Shown piece by piece: positions 1-8,519 of a stretch of 64,000 nt of DNA. Positions within the stretch are counted from its first letter, which is position 1. Each line of letters starts with the position of its first letter. The position numbers and the translations under genes are program-made. Origin of the DNA: an uncultured Lachnospiraceae bacterium (GTDB lineage: Bacteria; Bacillota; Clostridia; Lachnospirales; Lachnospiraceae); assembly GCA_902788555.1 (NCBI GenBank), contig CADAKQ010000006.1, positions 29,155 through 93,154 of the forward strand, in the 5' to 3' direction. The notes under the pieces are model-generated. The model saw only the letters and a list, made by a program, of their open reading frames with translations, made no database searches and had not been told where the DNA came from.

Positions 1-786
1 GCCATGGCTTTTATGACATTTTTTAATTCGGACAAGAAAATACTTTTTCCTGACATAACCTATTCGTTTTATGATGTATGGGCCGAGCTTCTTGGAATTG
101 GATATGAAAGACAAAAGCTGGATGACAGCTTCAGGATTAAAGCCGAGGATTATTATAAGGAAAACGGAGGAATTGTAATAGCCAATCCCAACGCTCCGAC
201 AGGTATAGCCGAGCCTGTTTTGTTTATCGAGGATATAGTGAAGAAAAATCAGGACGTGGTTGTTATAGTGGATGAAGCCTATGTCGATTTTGGTGGAGAA
301 AGTGCAGCCTCTCTTATAGACAAATACGATAATATATTGGTTGTAAGAACCTTCTCAAAATCACGTTCCATGGCAGGACTTCGTATAGGATATGCTTTGG
401 GCAGTGATGTACTTATAAAATATATGAATGATGTAAAATTTTCATATAATTCCTATACTATGAATATGCCATCCATCATTCTCGGAGCCGAAAGCATAAA
501 GGATGAAGCATACTTTAAGCAGACGATTGAAAAGGTAATAAATACAAGAGAATGGTTTAAAGATGAGATTGAAAAGATTGGCTTTTGTTGTCCGCCGTCT
601 TCTGCCAATTTTCTCTTTATTACACATAATACCGTTTCGGCAAGGGAAATATTTGAAAGAGCGAGAGAAAATAAAATATATGTCAGATATTTTGATAAGC
701 CGAGGATAGATAATTATCTCAGGGTAACTATCGGAACAAGAGAGGATATGGAGATATTTCTTGATTTTTTAAAGAAAAATGTATAA
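1..786 (+). CDS. hisC: Histidinol-phosphate aminotransferase, 5'-truncated by the window edge
   Basis: Class II PLP-dependent aminotransferase of histidine biosynthesis, converting imidazole-acetol phosphate plus glutamate to histidinol phosphate. The reading frame is open from base 1, so the gene continues upstream; about 80-90 residues of the usual ~350 are missing. Counting from the first in-window Met (base 4), visible motifs are NPNAPTG at 61-67, the cofactor-contacting DEAY at 90-93, the PLP-binding lysine in RTFSKS (K119), and a C-terminal substrate-side arginine in LRVTIG. The reading FPDITYSFYDVW fits HisC better than other class II aminotransferases. It is followed by a strong terminator, so it is probably the last gene of its transcript. 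A related phosphate-substrate aminotransferase (CobD-like) is a less likely alternative. Confidence 0.88.
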   Translation, partial: AMAFMTFFNSDKKILFPDITYSFYDVWAELLGIGYERQKLDDSFRIKAEDYYKENGGIVIANPNAPTGIAEPVLFIEDIVKKNQDVVVIVDEAYVDFGGESAASLIDKYDNILVVRTFSKSRSMAGLRIGYALGSDVLIKYMNDVKFSYNSYTMNMPSIILGAESIKDEAYFKQTIEKVINTREWFKDEIEKIGFCCPPSSANFLFITHNTVSAREIFERARENKIYVRYFDKPRIDNYLRVTIGTREDMEIFLDFLKKNV

Positions 787-790
787 GAAA

Positions 791-830
791 AATGCCGGAA
801 GCAAATAAAATATTCCGGCATTTTTTTCTT
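791..830 (+). terminator. Intrinsic terminator after hisC
   Basis: A perfect 10-bp stem, AATGCCGGAA paired with TTCCGGCATT, with a 12-nt loop, followed by a T-rich run. Confidence 0.9.
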
Positions 831-933
831 GTTTTTTTAAAATAAAAAGTATATAATATAAACACTATCTTTTTAAAAATATCAATACTTATTTTAAATT
901 CCCATTATTATTAAAAAACAGATTGGAGATAAG

Positions 934-1815
934 ATGGATTTAAACGAATTTGCATTTTTGGTTCGTGATAAAATAGGCGAACTGTTATTGACGTATGATG
1001 TTTATGATATAGTGGTTACGGATGTTTTTAAAAATAATGGTGTAAAGTACAAGGGGATAGTAATATCCATAAAAGGAAGAGATGCAGCACCTACGATTTA
1101 TATGGATTATTATTACAGGCTTTACAAACAGGGAAAACAATTTGATGAAATTCTAAAGGCTGTTTACGAGAACTATGTTTATTCCTTAGACAGGCTTGAA
1201 CTGACGGAAAAGGAAGCAGGCAATTTATGTGACTATAAAAATAATTTGTTTATAAAGCTTGTTAATTACGAAAAAAATAAAAACAGGCTTGTTGAATGTC
1301 CTTTCATACCTTTTAAGGATCTTGCTGTTACATTCAGATATCTGGTACATAAGGATGATAAGGATGTATCGTCAGCGATGGTAAATAATTCCCTTATGGA
1401 CATGTGGGGGATTGATACCAAAACAATTTATAAAACGGCATATGAAAATACCAAAAGACTTTTTCCTCCGGTAATAAGAAAATTATCTGATATTCTTATG
1501 GAAAAGAGTACAAAAGAAATATTCATACCGGATAATAATATCTATGTACTTACAAATAACTGTGGCGTAAACGGAGCAGCATATATAATATATAAGGAGC
1601 TTTTAGAGGATTTTTATGAAAGGAATGAAAAAGGATTTTATATTATTCCTTCAAGTGTACATGAGCTGATTATCATACCGGAGGATATGGAGTGCGACAG
1701 GGAGCTTCTTAAAAAATATGTAAAAGAGGTAAATGAGTTTTCGGTAGCAAAGGTGGATTATTTGTCAGACAATGTTTATTATTTTAATAAGACTGAAGGG
1801 ATAATTACAATTTAA
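934..1815 (+). CDS. DUF5688-like protein of unknown function
   Basis: A 293-residue soluble protein without signal peptide or membrane segment. It resembles the DUF5688 family, common in Lachnospiraceae: the pattern YMDYYYRLYKQG near residue 50, VNYEKNKNRL, DLAVTFRYLV, the MWGIDTKTIY and NTKRLFPP segments, and YVLTNNCGVNGAAYIIY followed by FYIIPSSVHELIIIP near the C-terminus all recur in that family as I remember it. No catalytic motif is evident. The start is set by GGAGA about 5 nt upstream of ATG 934. The gene stands alone between the hisC terminator and the cold-shock promoter. The function is not known; the family name is my recognition and was not searched. Confidence 0.75.
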   Translation: MDLNEFAFLVRDKIGELLLTYDVYDIVVTDVFKNNGVKYKGIVISIKGRDAAPTIYMDYYYRLYKQGKQFDEILKAVYENYVYSLDRLELTEKEAGNLCDYKNNLFIKLVNYEKNKNRLVECPFIPFKDLAVTFRYLVHKDDKDVSSAMVNNSLMDMWGIDTKTIYKTAYENTKRLFPPVIRKLSDILMEKSTKEIFIPDNNIYVLTNNCGVNGAAYIIYKELLEDFYERNEKGFYIIPSSVHELIIIPEDMECDRELLKKYVKEVNEFSVAKVDYLSDNVYYFNKTEGIITI

Positions 1816-1819
1816 TAAC

Positions 1820-1848
1820 TTGACTAAAATAAAACTATGTGCTATTTT
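1820..1848 (+). promoter_or_regulatory. Probable promoter of the cold-shock gene
   Basis: TTGACT (1820-1825), a 17-nt spacer, then TATTTT (1843-1848). This leaves a short untranslated leader of about 40 nt before the cold-shock start. Confidence 0.5.
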
Positions 1849-1895
1849 AAAGAAGCATAAAAAATATGCAAGATTTTATTTTTGGAGGGTTTATC

Positions 1896-2099
1896 ATGGC
1901 AAAAGGTACAGTAAAATGGTTCAATAACCAGAAGGGCTTTGGATTTATTACAGACGAGAATGGACAAGATGTATTTGTTCATTTTACAGGTCTTAATATG
2001 GAAGGCTTCAAGACTCTTGAAGAGAACCAATCAGTTGAATTCGAAGTTGTTGAAGGCGCTAAGGGACCACAGGCAACAAATGTAACTGTTATCAAATAG
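1896..2099 (+). CDS. csp: Cold-shock protein, CSD family
   Basis: A 67-residue single cold-shock domain, the usual CspA/CspB size, binding single-stranded RNA/DNA as an RNA chaperone. The RNP1 motif KGFGFIT and the RNP2-like DVFVHF are both present, with the conserved N-terminal GTVKWFN. ATG 1896 follows GGAGGG at 1884-1889 with a good spacing; an in-frame ATG further upstream (1866) would add ten residues that no family member carries. The gene has its own promoter and terminator. Confidence 0.95.
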   Translation: MAKGTVKWFNNQKGFGFITDENGQDVFVHFTGLNMEGFKTLEENQSVEFEVVEGAKGPQATNVTVIK

Positions 2100-2203
2100 T
2101 TACTACTTAATCACGTAACATCGTACCTATTTAAATATATTCTGTAGTATTATTAGTACAAAATTATAAAGTGGGATTTGTTATATCATTGAGTTAAACC
2201 TGG

Positions 2204-2236
2204 AACAGCCGTTGCAAAAATGCAGCGGCTGTTTTT
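2204..2236 (+). terminator. Intrinsic terminator after the cold-shock gene
   Basis: A 13-bp stem (one T-G wobble) starting AACAGCCG, with an AAAA tetraloop, followed by TTTTT. It lies about 100 nt beyond the csp stop. Confidence 0.85.
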
Positions 2237-2341
2237 CCGTATATTTATGCTATTCATATTTGACAAAAGAGGCTAAATAGCATACAATTAAAAGGAGTAA
2301 CAAGGGGTGAGAGTTACGGCAAAAGGAGAGGGGGCTTTTTT

Positions 2342-2953
2342 GTGGCAGATAACTTTGTTTCAAGAAAGTATAGAATAGTTTCCTCGGCTATAGATTTAAT
2401 AAGTGAATTGGGGCTTTCGGCTTTAACGACACATAATCTTGCGGAGAAGGAAAATACCTCTGAAGCTCTTATGTATAAGTATTTTAGTGGAATCGATGAG
2501 GTGCTGACAGAGGTCGTAGAATACTATTCAAGCTTTGATGATGGAATAAGGAATACAGTTTCCTCAAAGGATATTTCGTATGTTGAAAAAATAAGAATGT
2601 ACTTTAATGATTATGCATCATATTATGATAATTATTATGCATTATCAACCTTGATGCTTCAGTATGAGGAGCTTTTACACAATGTAAATACGAGAGATAA
2701 GATATCGCATTGTATAACACAAAGAAGAAAATTTGTTGAGGAGCTGTTTAAAAATGCCATTGATAATGGCGAAATTACAGATGCTTTTACACCAAAGGAG
2801 CTTGCCAATAATGCAACGGGCATGCTTACAACACATATTTTAGACAGAAGAATTACATATCATAAAAAGACATTTAAACAGGAGTTTATGGAAAACCTGG
2901 ATAAGTGGCTGAATATATTAAAATGTTCGGATCGGGAAGGAGAAGAAGTCTAA
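2342..2953 (+). CDS. TetR/AcrR-family transcriptional regulator
   Basis: A 203-residue TetR-type regulator. The N-terminal ~55 residues carry the DNA-binding helix-turn-helix: the first helix RIVSSAIDLISELGLSALT, then the TTHNLAEKENTSEALMYKYFSG segment with the typical YxYF end. The rest is a divergent ligand-binding/dimerisation domain rich in Tyr. GTG 2342 is the start, following a purine-rich ribosome-binding sequence (GGAGAGGGGG). The stop codon TAA overlaps the ATG of the next gene (TAATG), so the two are translationally coupled. The target and ligand are unknown; coupling to a receiver protein rather than a transporter is unusual. Confidence 0.85.
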   Translation: MADNFVSRKYRIVSSAIDLISELGLSALTTHNLAEKENTSEALMYKYFSGIDEVLTEVVEYYSSFDDGIRNTVSSKDISYVEKIRMYFNDYASYYDNYYALSTLMLQYEELLHNVNTRDKISHCITQRRKFVEELFKNAIDNGEITDAFTPKELANNATGMLTTHILDRRITYHKKTFKQEFMENLDKWLNILKCSDREGEEV

Positions 2954-3342
2954 TGAAGGTTTTGGTAGCAGAGGATGATATAGCGAGCGGAAAATTTATG
3001 GAGAAGCTTTTATCAAAGTATGGAGAAGTGGTATTGGCGAGAGACGGAATAGCTGCGGTTGATGAATTCGTAAATGTTGTCAATAACAACGATAAATTTG
3101 ACCTTATCTGCATGGATATTATGATGCCGAAGATTGACGGATATAAAGCACTTGCTTCCATAAGAGATGCAGAGAGAAAGCTTGGTCTTGCAAGAGATTC
3201 AAGATGCAAGGTTATTATGATAAGTGCGCTTGATGAGGGCTTTGATGCCGGTTATGCAAGTGATGATTATGAGGAATATATGTGTAAACCTATTGATATT
3301 ATTAAGTTTGACGAGATAATAAAGAAGCTTGATTTAGTATAG
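2953..3342 (+). CDS. Stand-alone response-regulator receiver (CheY-like)
   Basis: A 129-residue single receiver domain with no output domain. The acidic pocket is D8-D9 (AEDD), the phospho-acceptor is D55 in LICMDIMMPK, the switch residue is S91 in MISAL, and the conserved lysine is K112 in CKPID, so the site is complete. ATG 2953 overlaps the TetR stop codon and follows GGAGAAGAAG. No histidine kinase is adjacent. It may act by protein-protein contact, as CheY or Spo0F do; the partner cannot be deduced from the window. Confidence 0.85.
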   Translation: MKVLVAEDDIASGKFMEKLLSKYGEVVLARDGIAAVDEFVNVVNNNDKFDLICMDIMMPKIDGYKALASIRDAERKLGLARDSRCKVIMISALDEGFDAGYASDDYEEYMCKPIDIIKFDEIIKKLDLV

Positions 3343-3361
3343 CTTTCGTAAGGATTATGTC

Positions 3362-4693
3362 ATGGATTTATTTGATTATATGAGAGAGAACAGTAAAGAA
3401 AAAGATTCTCCTCTTGCAAAGAGATTAAGACCGACAGCTTTGGATGAAGTTGTCGGTCAAGAACATATATTAGGGCAGGATAAGCTTTTATACAGAATTA
3501 TAAAAGCAGATAAGCTAAGCTCTATAATACTATATGGGCCTCCCGGAACGGGCAAAACAACTCTGGCTATGGTCATAGCCAATACAACAAGTGCAAATTT
3601 CAGGGAAATAAATGCAACTACCTCCGGTAAAAAGGATATAGGTGAGGTTGTAAGTGAGGCACAGGATAATCTTAAGATGTATGGTAAAAGAACCATACTT
3701 TTTGTTGATGAGATTCACAGATTCAATAAGGCTCAGCAGGATTATCTTTTGCCTTTTGTTGAAGATGGAACCGTTGTGCTTATCGGTGCTACGACTGAAA
3801 ATCCTTATTTTGAGGTAAATAGTGCACTTGTATCTCGTTCAACTATATTTCAATTAAAACCACTCACAAAAGAAAATATTGAAGTTTTAATAAGACGGGC
3901 TATATCCGATAAAGAAAAGGGGATGGGCTCTTATGATGTGGAAATTACGAATGAGGCGGTAAGCTTTCTTGCTGATGTATCCGAGGGAGATGCAAGAAAT
4001 GCATTAAATGCCATTGAGCTTGGTGTACTTTCTACCGAGCGTGATGAAAAAACCGGAAAAATAATTATAGATTTATCCGTAGCTGAGGAATGTATTCAGA
4101 GGCGTAACATCAAATATGATAAAGATGGGGATAATCATTATGATGTTATATCGGCATTTATAAAGAGTATGCGAGGTTCCGATCCTGACGCGGCGGTTTA
4201 TTATCTGGCAAAGATGCTGTATGCCGGAGAAAGCGTAACCTTCATAGCAAGAAGAATTATGATATGTGCTTGTGAGGATGTGGGCAATGCTGACCCACAG
4301 GCGATAGTCGTTGCAACCTCATGTGCTCAGGCAGTGGAACGCGTGGGTATGCCGGAGGCACAGATTATACTTGCGCATGCGGCGATATATGTTGCCTGTG
4401 CGCCTAAGAGCAATTCTATTGTTAATGCCATATACAGTGCCATGGATTCAGTAAAGAATGTGGGAAATTCAGTAGTGCCTAATCATTTGAGGGATGCTCA
4501 TTATTCGGGTTCTAAAAATCTCGGAAATGTAGGATATAAATATGCTCATGATTACCCTAATCATTATGTTGACCAACAATATCTTCCGGATAATCTTATG
4601 GGAAGCAGGTTCTATGAACCGGGAGATAACGGTTACGAAAAGGAAATAAAGAGATGGTTTGGGCATATAAAGGGTGATGAAGCCCAATATTAA
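3362..4693 (+). CDS. rarA: Replication-associated recombination protein A (RarA/MgsA AAA+ ATPase)
   Basis: A 443-residue AAA+ ATPase acting at stalled replication forks. It shows the N-terminal RLRPTALDEVVGQEHI segment shared with clamp loaders, Walker A GPPGTGKT (~59-66), Walker B LFVDEIHRFN, sensor 1 GATTENP, and the RarA-specific C-terminal part (CEDVGNADPQA, KSNSIVNAI, LPDNLMGSRFYEPG). The length matches the family (420-450). A weak AAGGA precedes ATG 3362. It follows the receiver gene by 19 nt, so it may be co-transcribed with it, but the functions seem unrelated. Confidence 0.95.
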   Translation: MDLFDYMRENSKEKDSPLAKRLRPTALDEVVGQEHILGQDKLLYRIIKADKLSSIILYGPPGTGKTTLAMVIANTTSANFREINATTSGKKDIGEVVSEAQDNLKMYGKRTILFVDEIHRFNKAQQDYLLPFVEDGTVVLIGATTENPYFEVNSALVSRSTIFQLKPLTKENIEVLIRRAISDKEKGMGSYDVEITNEAVSFLADVSEGDARNALNAIELGVLSTERDEKTGKIIIDLSVAEECIQRRNIKYDKDGDNHYDVISAFIKSMRGSDPDAAVYYLAKMLYAGESVTFIARRIMICACEDVGNADPQAIVVATSCAQAVERVGMPEAQIILAHAAIYVACAPKSNSIVNAIYSAMDSVKNVGNSVVPNHLRDAHYSGSKNLGNVGYKYAHDYPNHYVDQQYLPDNLMGSRFYEPGDNGYEKEIKRWFGHIKGDEAQY

Positions 4694-4787
4694 TAAATTC
4701 TTAAATGTTTAAGATATATATTTATAATTATTATTTTTGTATAATTAAAAAAGCTCGATAAATTCAAATAAGAACGGGAGAGGCGTT

Positions 4788-6317
4788 ATGAAAAAAAAGA
4801 TTAAGATAATTATTACAATTATTATTTTATTGGCTGTAGCAGGTGGAATTACGGCTTATTTCTTATTAAGAGATAAGAAGGAGGACGACTCCGGTGAGGT
4901 TGTTTATGTTGAGTCGGTCGGTAACATCATGGGCTATGGCTTTTCTGTTGACAGCAGATATGTGGGAATTGTAGAAGCTCAGGAAACCAAAAAGGTGAAT
5001 CCCGATAGTGATAAAAAAGTAAAGCTTTTATATGTCAGTGTTGGAGATGAGGTAAAAAAGGGTGATGTATTATTTGAATATGATACAGAAGAAATGCAGC
5101 TTAAGCTAAGACAGCTTCAGCTTGAACTTCAAAATATTAATAATGGAATTACTACAACCAATCAACAGATAGCAGAGCTTGTTAAGGAAAGAGATGAAGC
5201 ACCTGCGGACAGAAAGATAGAATATACAGCGCAGATACAAAATCTTCAGGCAGAGGTTAATCAGAGTAATTATAATGCAAGCTCAAAGCAGCTTGAGATA
5301 GACAGACAGCAGACAGCCATGGATAATAATAAGGTTACTGCCCCTATGGACGGAATTGTTAAGGAGATAGACGAGTCTGTTGCGGAAAATAACAGCTCAT
5401 TAGGTGGAGAAAATAATTACGATTATGATATGGGTAACAACAATGAAAAGGCATACATAACTATTATGGCAGTTGGGGAATACAGAGTCAAAGGAACCGC
5501 GAGCGAGCTAAATATAAGAAGTATGTCAAAGGGTGATGCGGTTATAGTTCATTCAAGAATGGATGAAACACTTACATGGAATGGAACAATTCAAAGCATT
5601 GACCTTGAACATACGGAAAATAATAACAGCGATATGTATTATTATGGTGGCGGAAGCTCTGAAACAACAAGTAATTATCCTTTTTATGTAACGCTTGATA
5701 ATACTGACGGACTTATACTCGGAGAGCATGTATTTATTGAGCCGGACTATGGTCAGGGTGATGTTAAGGAAGGTGTATGGCTGGGTGAGTTTTATATAGT
5801 TCAGGATTCATCAGGCTCTTATGTTTGGACTGAAAACTCAAAGGGAAAGATTGAAAAAAGAACGGTTACACTTGGAGATTATGATGAGGATATGATGGCA
5901 TATCAGATTTCCTCAGGTCTTTCAAATGAAGATTATATTGCCTTCCCGGAGGATAGAATTAAAGAGGGAATGAAAACAACTCATAATTTTGAGGATGTAA
6001 TGTATGAGGATTATGGTGATGATTCCATGTCTGATGAGGATATTATGTATGATGATGAAGGTAATATGATGTTTTATGATGAAAACGGTAATCTTATCAA
6101 GTTTGATGAAAACGGCAATATGTTTGATGAAAACGGAAATGCAATTACATATGACGATGATGGAAATATTGTATATGTTGATGAGGCTTCCGAAACAGAC
6201 GGAAAGATGGAGGATTCAGATTATATAGATGATTCCGGCAAGTTTGATGATATTGATGAATCCGGTATTGATGAGGTAACAGAGGACGCTGACTTTTCAG
6301 GAGAGGAGGCAGAGTAA
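4788..6317 (+). CDS. HlyD/MacA-like adaptor subunit of an ABC exporter, with acidic DENGN repeat tail
   Basis: A 509-residue membrane-fusion/adaptor protein. One N-terminal signal-anchor helix (residues 5-27) follows MKKKIK; then come the biotinyl-lipoyl half-motif around VSVGDEVKKGDVLFEYD, a coiled-coil hairpin (LKLRQLQLELQNINN to LEIDRQQTAMD), and the returning half-motif VTAPMDGIVKEIDE. It is the first gene of an adaptor-ATPase-adaptor-permease operon resembling MacAB. The C-terminal ~110 residues are very acidic and hold five tandem copies of [YF]D[DE]xGNxx (about 6046-6180). The tail's role is unknown; it might bind divalent cations or be a surface spacer. GGGAG precedes ATG 4788; the stop overlaps the ATPase start by 1 nt. 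Confidence 0.85.
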   Translation: MKKKIKIIITIIILLAVAGGITAYFLLRDKKEDDSGEVVYVESVGNIMGYGFSVDSRYVGIVEAQETKKVNPDSDKKVKLLYVSVGDEVKKGDVLFEYDTEEMQLKLRQLQLELQNINNGITTTNQQIAELVKERDEAPADRKIEYTAQIQNLQAEVNQSNYNASSKQLEIDRQQTAMDNNKVTAPMDGIVKEIDESVAENNSSLGGENNYDYDMGNNNEKAYITIMAVGEYRVKGTASELNIRSMSKGDAVIVHSRMDETLTWNGTIQSIDLEHTENNNSDMYYYGGGSSETTSNYPFYVTLDNTDGLILGEHVFIEPDYGQGDVKEGVWLGEFYIVQDSSGSYVWTENSKGKIEKRTVTLGDYDEDMMAYQISSGLSNEDYIAFPEDRIKEGMKTTHNFEDVMYEDYGDDSMSDEDIMYDDEGNMMFYDENGNLIKFDENGNMFDENGNAITYDDDGNIVYVDEASETDGKMEDSDYIDDSGKFDDIDESGIDEVTEDADFSGEEAE

Positions 6318-7021
6318 TGTTACTTGAATTAAAAAATATTTATAAGAATTATATTCAGGGAAATATGGATGTTCCGGTTCTTAAAAATATTAATCTTTCC
6401 ATAGAAGAGGGAGAATATGTTGCCATTATGGGACCATCAGGCTCGGGTAAATCTACTCTTATGAACATTATAGGCTGTATAGATAAGCCTACTGCCGGTA
6501 CATATTTTCTTGATGGGCAGGAGATAAACACGCTTAAGGACAGGGAGCTTTCCTTTGTTCGTAACAAGCAGATTGGATTTGTATTTCAGACCTTTAATCT
6601 TATGCCGAGGCAGACTGCTCTTGACAATGTAGGCCTTCCGCTTCAGTATGCCAAGGTTCCTAAAAAAGAGCGAAAAAGAATGTGCCTTGAGGCACTTGAT
6701 CTGGTAGGACTTTCTGACAGAGTAAGCTTTAAACCGACACAGCTTTCGGGTGGACAAAAGCAAAGAGTTGCCATAGCAAGAGCTATGGTAAATCAGCCTA
6801 AGATACTTCTTGCAGATGAGCCTACCGGTGCACTTGATTCAAAGTCGGGTATACAGGTTATGGATTTATTCAGAGAGCTTCATGAACGTGGAACTACGAT
6901 TATTATGATTACTCACTCTGACGAGATTGCTTCTTATGCAGACAGAATGGTTAAAATAATAGACGGTGAGCTTATCATGGGAGATGAAGAGGCTTCCGGA
7001 CAGGAGGTGCAGGATGAGTAA
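6317..7021 (+). CDS. ABC transporter ATP-binding protein, MacB/LolD type
   Basis: A 234-residue ATPase powering the adjacent MacB-like permease. Walker A is GPSGSGKST (~39-47), the Q-loop is in FVFQTFNLMP, the signature is LSGGQKQR, Walker B is ILLADEPTGALD, and the H-loop is in MITHSD. The start overlaps the previous stop and has AGGAGG about 7 nt upstream. In this family the ATPase drives conformational changes in a permease that exports peptides, antibiotics or lipoproteins; the substrate here cannot be inferred. The C-terminus overlaps the next gene by 8 nt. Confidence 0.93.
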   Translation: MLLELKNIYKNYIQGNMDVPVLKNINLSIEEGEYVAIMGPSGSGKSTLMNIIGCIDKPTAGTYFLDGQEINTLKDRELSFVRNKQIGFVFQTFNLMPRQTALDNVGLPLQYAKVPKKERKRMCLEALDLVGLSDRVSFKPTQLSGGQKQRVAIARAMVNQPKILLADEPTGALDSKSGIQVMDLFRELHERGTTIIMITHSDEIASYADRMVKIIDGELIMGDEEASGQEVQDE

Positions 7022-8501
7022 GGCAAAAAAGATTATCATTGGTTTAATTGTCACTCTTGTTGTTGCGGGAATCACTGTTACCGTGCTTCATTTTCTTAAG
7101 AAAAAGAATGCTAACAGCAAAACTATAGATGTATATGCAGTAAATGAAATCGGTCAGGATGGAAGCTGGTTTGGAAGCAACAGTACGATAGCGGGTTATG
7201 TTTCAATTAATATGGAGCAAAAGATATATCCGATTTCTTCTCAGAAGATTAAAGAGATTCATGTTAAAGAAGGAGATACGGTTAAGGTAGGAGATGTTAT
7301 TATTGAGTATGATGTAACCTCACAAAATCTTGCTCTTGAAACCAAAAGAACTGAGGTTGAACTGGCAAGAACCTCTGTATTGGCTGCTCAAAGAGAACTG
7401 GAGGAATTAAAGAAGATTACTCCTATTGAAGATATGCCACAGCCGGAGCCCGAACCAACAACTGAAGAACCGACAACTGAGAATCCGACAACTGAGAATC
7501 CAACAACTGAAGAACCGACAATTGAAGAACCAACAACTGAAACTCCAATAACTGAAGAACCAACAACTGAAACTCCTAATCCGGATATTCCGATTAGTAC
7601 AGTTACAGATGCAGATATGGAAGATAATGAAAATGATGAAGCAGATGATATACCTATCGGTGATAATTTGGAAAGCGAACAGGCAGCTGCTCCGGATGCA
7701 CAGGTAATACCTAATCCGGAAGATAATAATTCGGATATTGATTCCTTTGATGAGGGCGAAGTTGAGGAAACCTATACCAGAGAGGAGCTTAATAAGGCGA
7801 TTGCTGATAAACAAAGTGAAATAAACAGCCTTAATACAGCCTATCAGCTTGAGCAGATAGAGTATGAGATAATGGAATACCAGCTTTCAAGCGGTCAGGT
7901 TACTGCAAATTTTGACGGAGTTGTTAAGACGGTGCTTGACGAGGAGGAAGCCTTAAGTAACAATACCGCTATGATAGTTATAAGCGGAAACTCAGGTTAT
8001 ACCGTTCAGGCATCAATCGGGGAACTATCGCTTGATAAGGTAAATCTTGGAGAAACCGTAAGCTTATATTGCTATGATACCGGTATGAATTATACAGGAA
8101 CAATATCGGATATATCGCTAATGCCTACAACAAACGGATATTCCTATAGTGAAAAGATGGAAACCTTTTATCCTGTATCAATAACAATAGAGGATGCGGA
8201 AGACCTTGAAAGAGGGATGTATATGGAGATTACGCTTCCGGATGATAATACAAATACTTCCGGCTCGTTATATCTGTCAATGGCTTTTGTAATGAGAGAT
8301 AATGATAATTATTATGTTATGAAGGAGGATAACGGCAAGCTTAAAAAGGTGTATGTTGAAACCGGAAAGATTATGTGGGGAGAGCTTATAGAGATTAAAA
8401 GAGGTGTTTCATATAATGACTATCTGGCATTTCCTTATGCAAGTGGCGTGGAAGAGGGCATAAAGACTAATCATGCCCGTACAGACAGCCTATATTATTA
8501 G
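7014..8501 (+). CDS. Second HlyD/MacA-like adaptor, with PTTEE repeat insert
   Basis: A 495-residue membrane-fusion protein, paralogous in layout to the one at 4788. It has an N-terminal anchor helix (IIIGLIVTLVVAGITVTVLHF), a lipoyl half-motif around VKEGDTVKVGDVIIEYD, a first coiled-coil helix, a ~120-residue low-complexity insert, a second helix (REELNKAIADKQSEINSL) and the returning half TANFDGVVKTVLDEEE. The insert sits at the tip of the hairpin and begins with about eight near-identical five-residue units of the type PTTE[EN] (7447-7575), then an Asp/Glu/Asn-rich stretch. ATG 7014 is chosen because AGGAGG (7002-7007) lies 6 nt upstream. Two adaptors for one ATPase is uncommon in Firmicutes. 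Confidence 0.83.
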   Translation: MSKAKKIIIGLIVTLVVAGITVTVLHFLKKKNANSKTIDVYAVNEIGQDGSWFGSNSTIAGYVSINMEQKIYPISSQKIKEIHVKEGDTVKVGDVIIEYDVTSQNLALETKRTEVELARTSVLAAQRELEELKKITPIEDMPQPEPEPTTEEPTTENPTTENPTTEEPTIEEPTTETPITEEPTTETPNPDIPISTVTDADMEDNENDEADDIPIGDNLESEQAAAPDAQVIPNPEDNNSDIDSFDEGEVEETYTREELNKAIADKQSEINSLNTAYQLEQIEYEIMEYQLSSGQVTANFDGVVKTVLDEEEALSNNTAMIVISGNSGYTVQASIGELSLDKVNLGETVSLYCYDTGMNYTGTISDISLMPTTNGYSYSEKMETFYPVSITIEDAEDLERGMYMEITLPDDNTNTSGSLYLSMAFVMRDNDNYYVMKEDNGKLKKVYVETGKIMWGELIEIKRGVSYNDYLAFPYASGVEEGIKTNHARTDSLYY

Positions 8502-8519
8502 AAAGGGGAGGAAACATAT

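Noticed and set aside
7407-7814. 135-codon open frame on the complement strand
   Set aside because: It is the antisense of the PTTEE-repeat region; repeat bias keeps the frame open, and the predicted protein is Phe/Ile/Cys-rich without an RBS.
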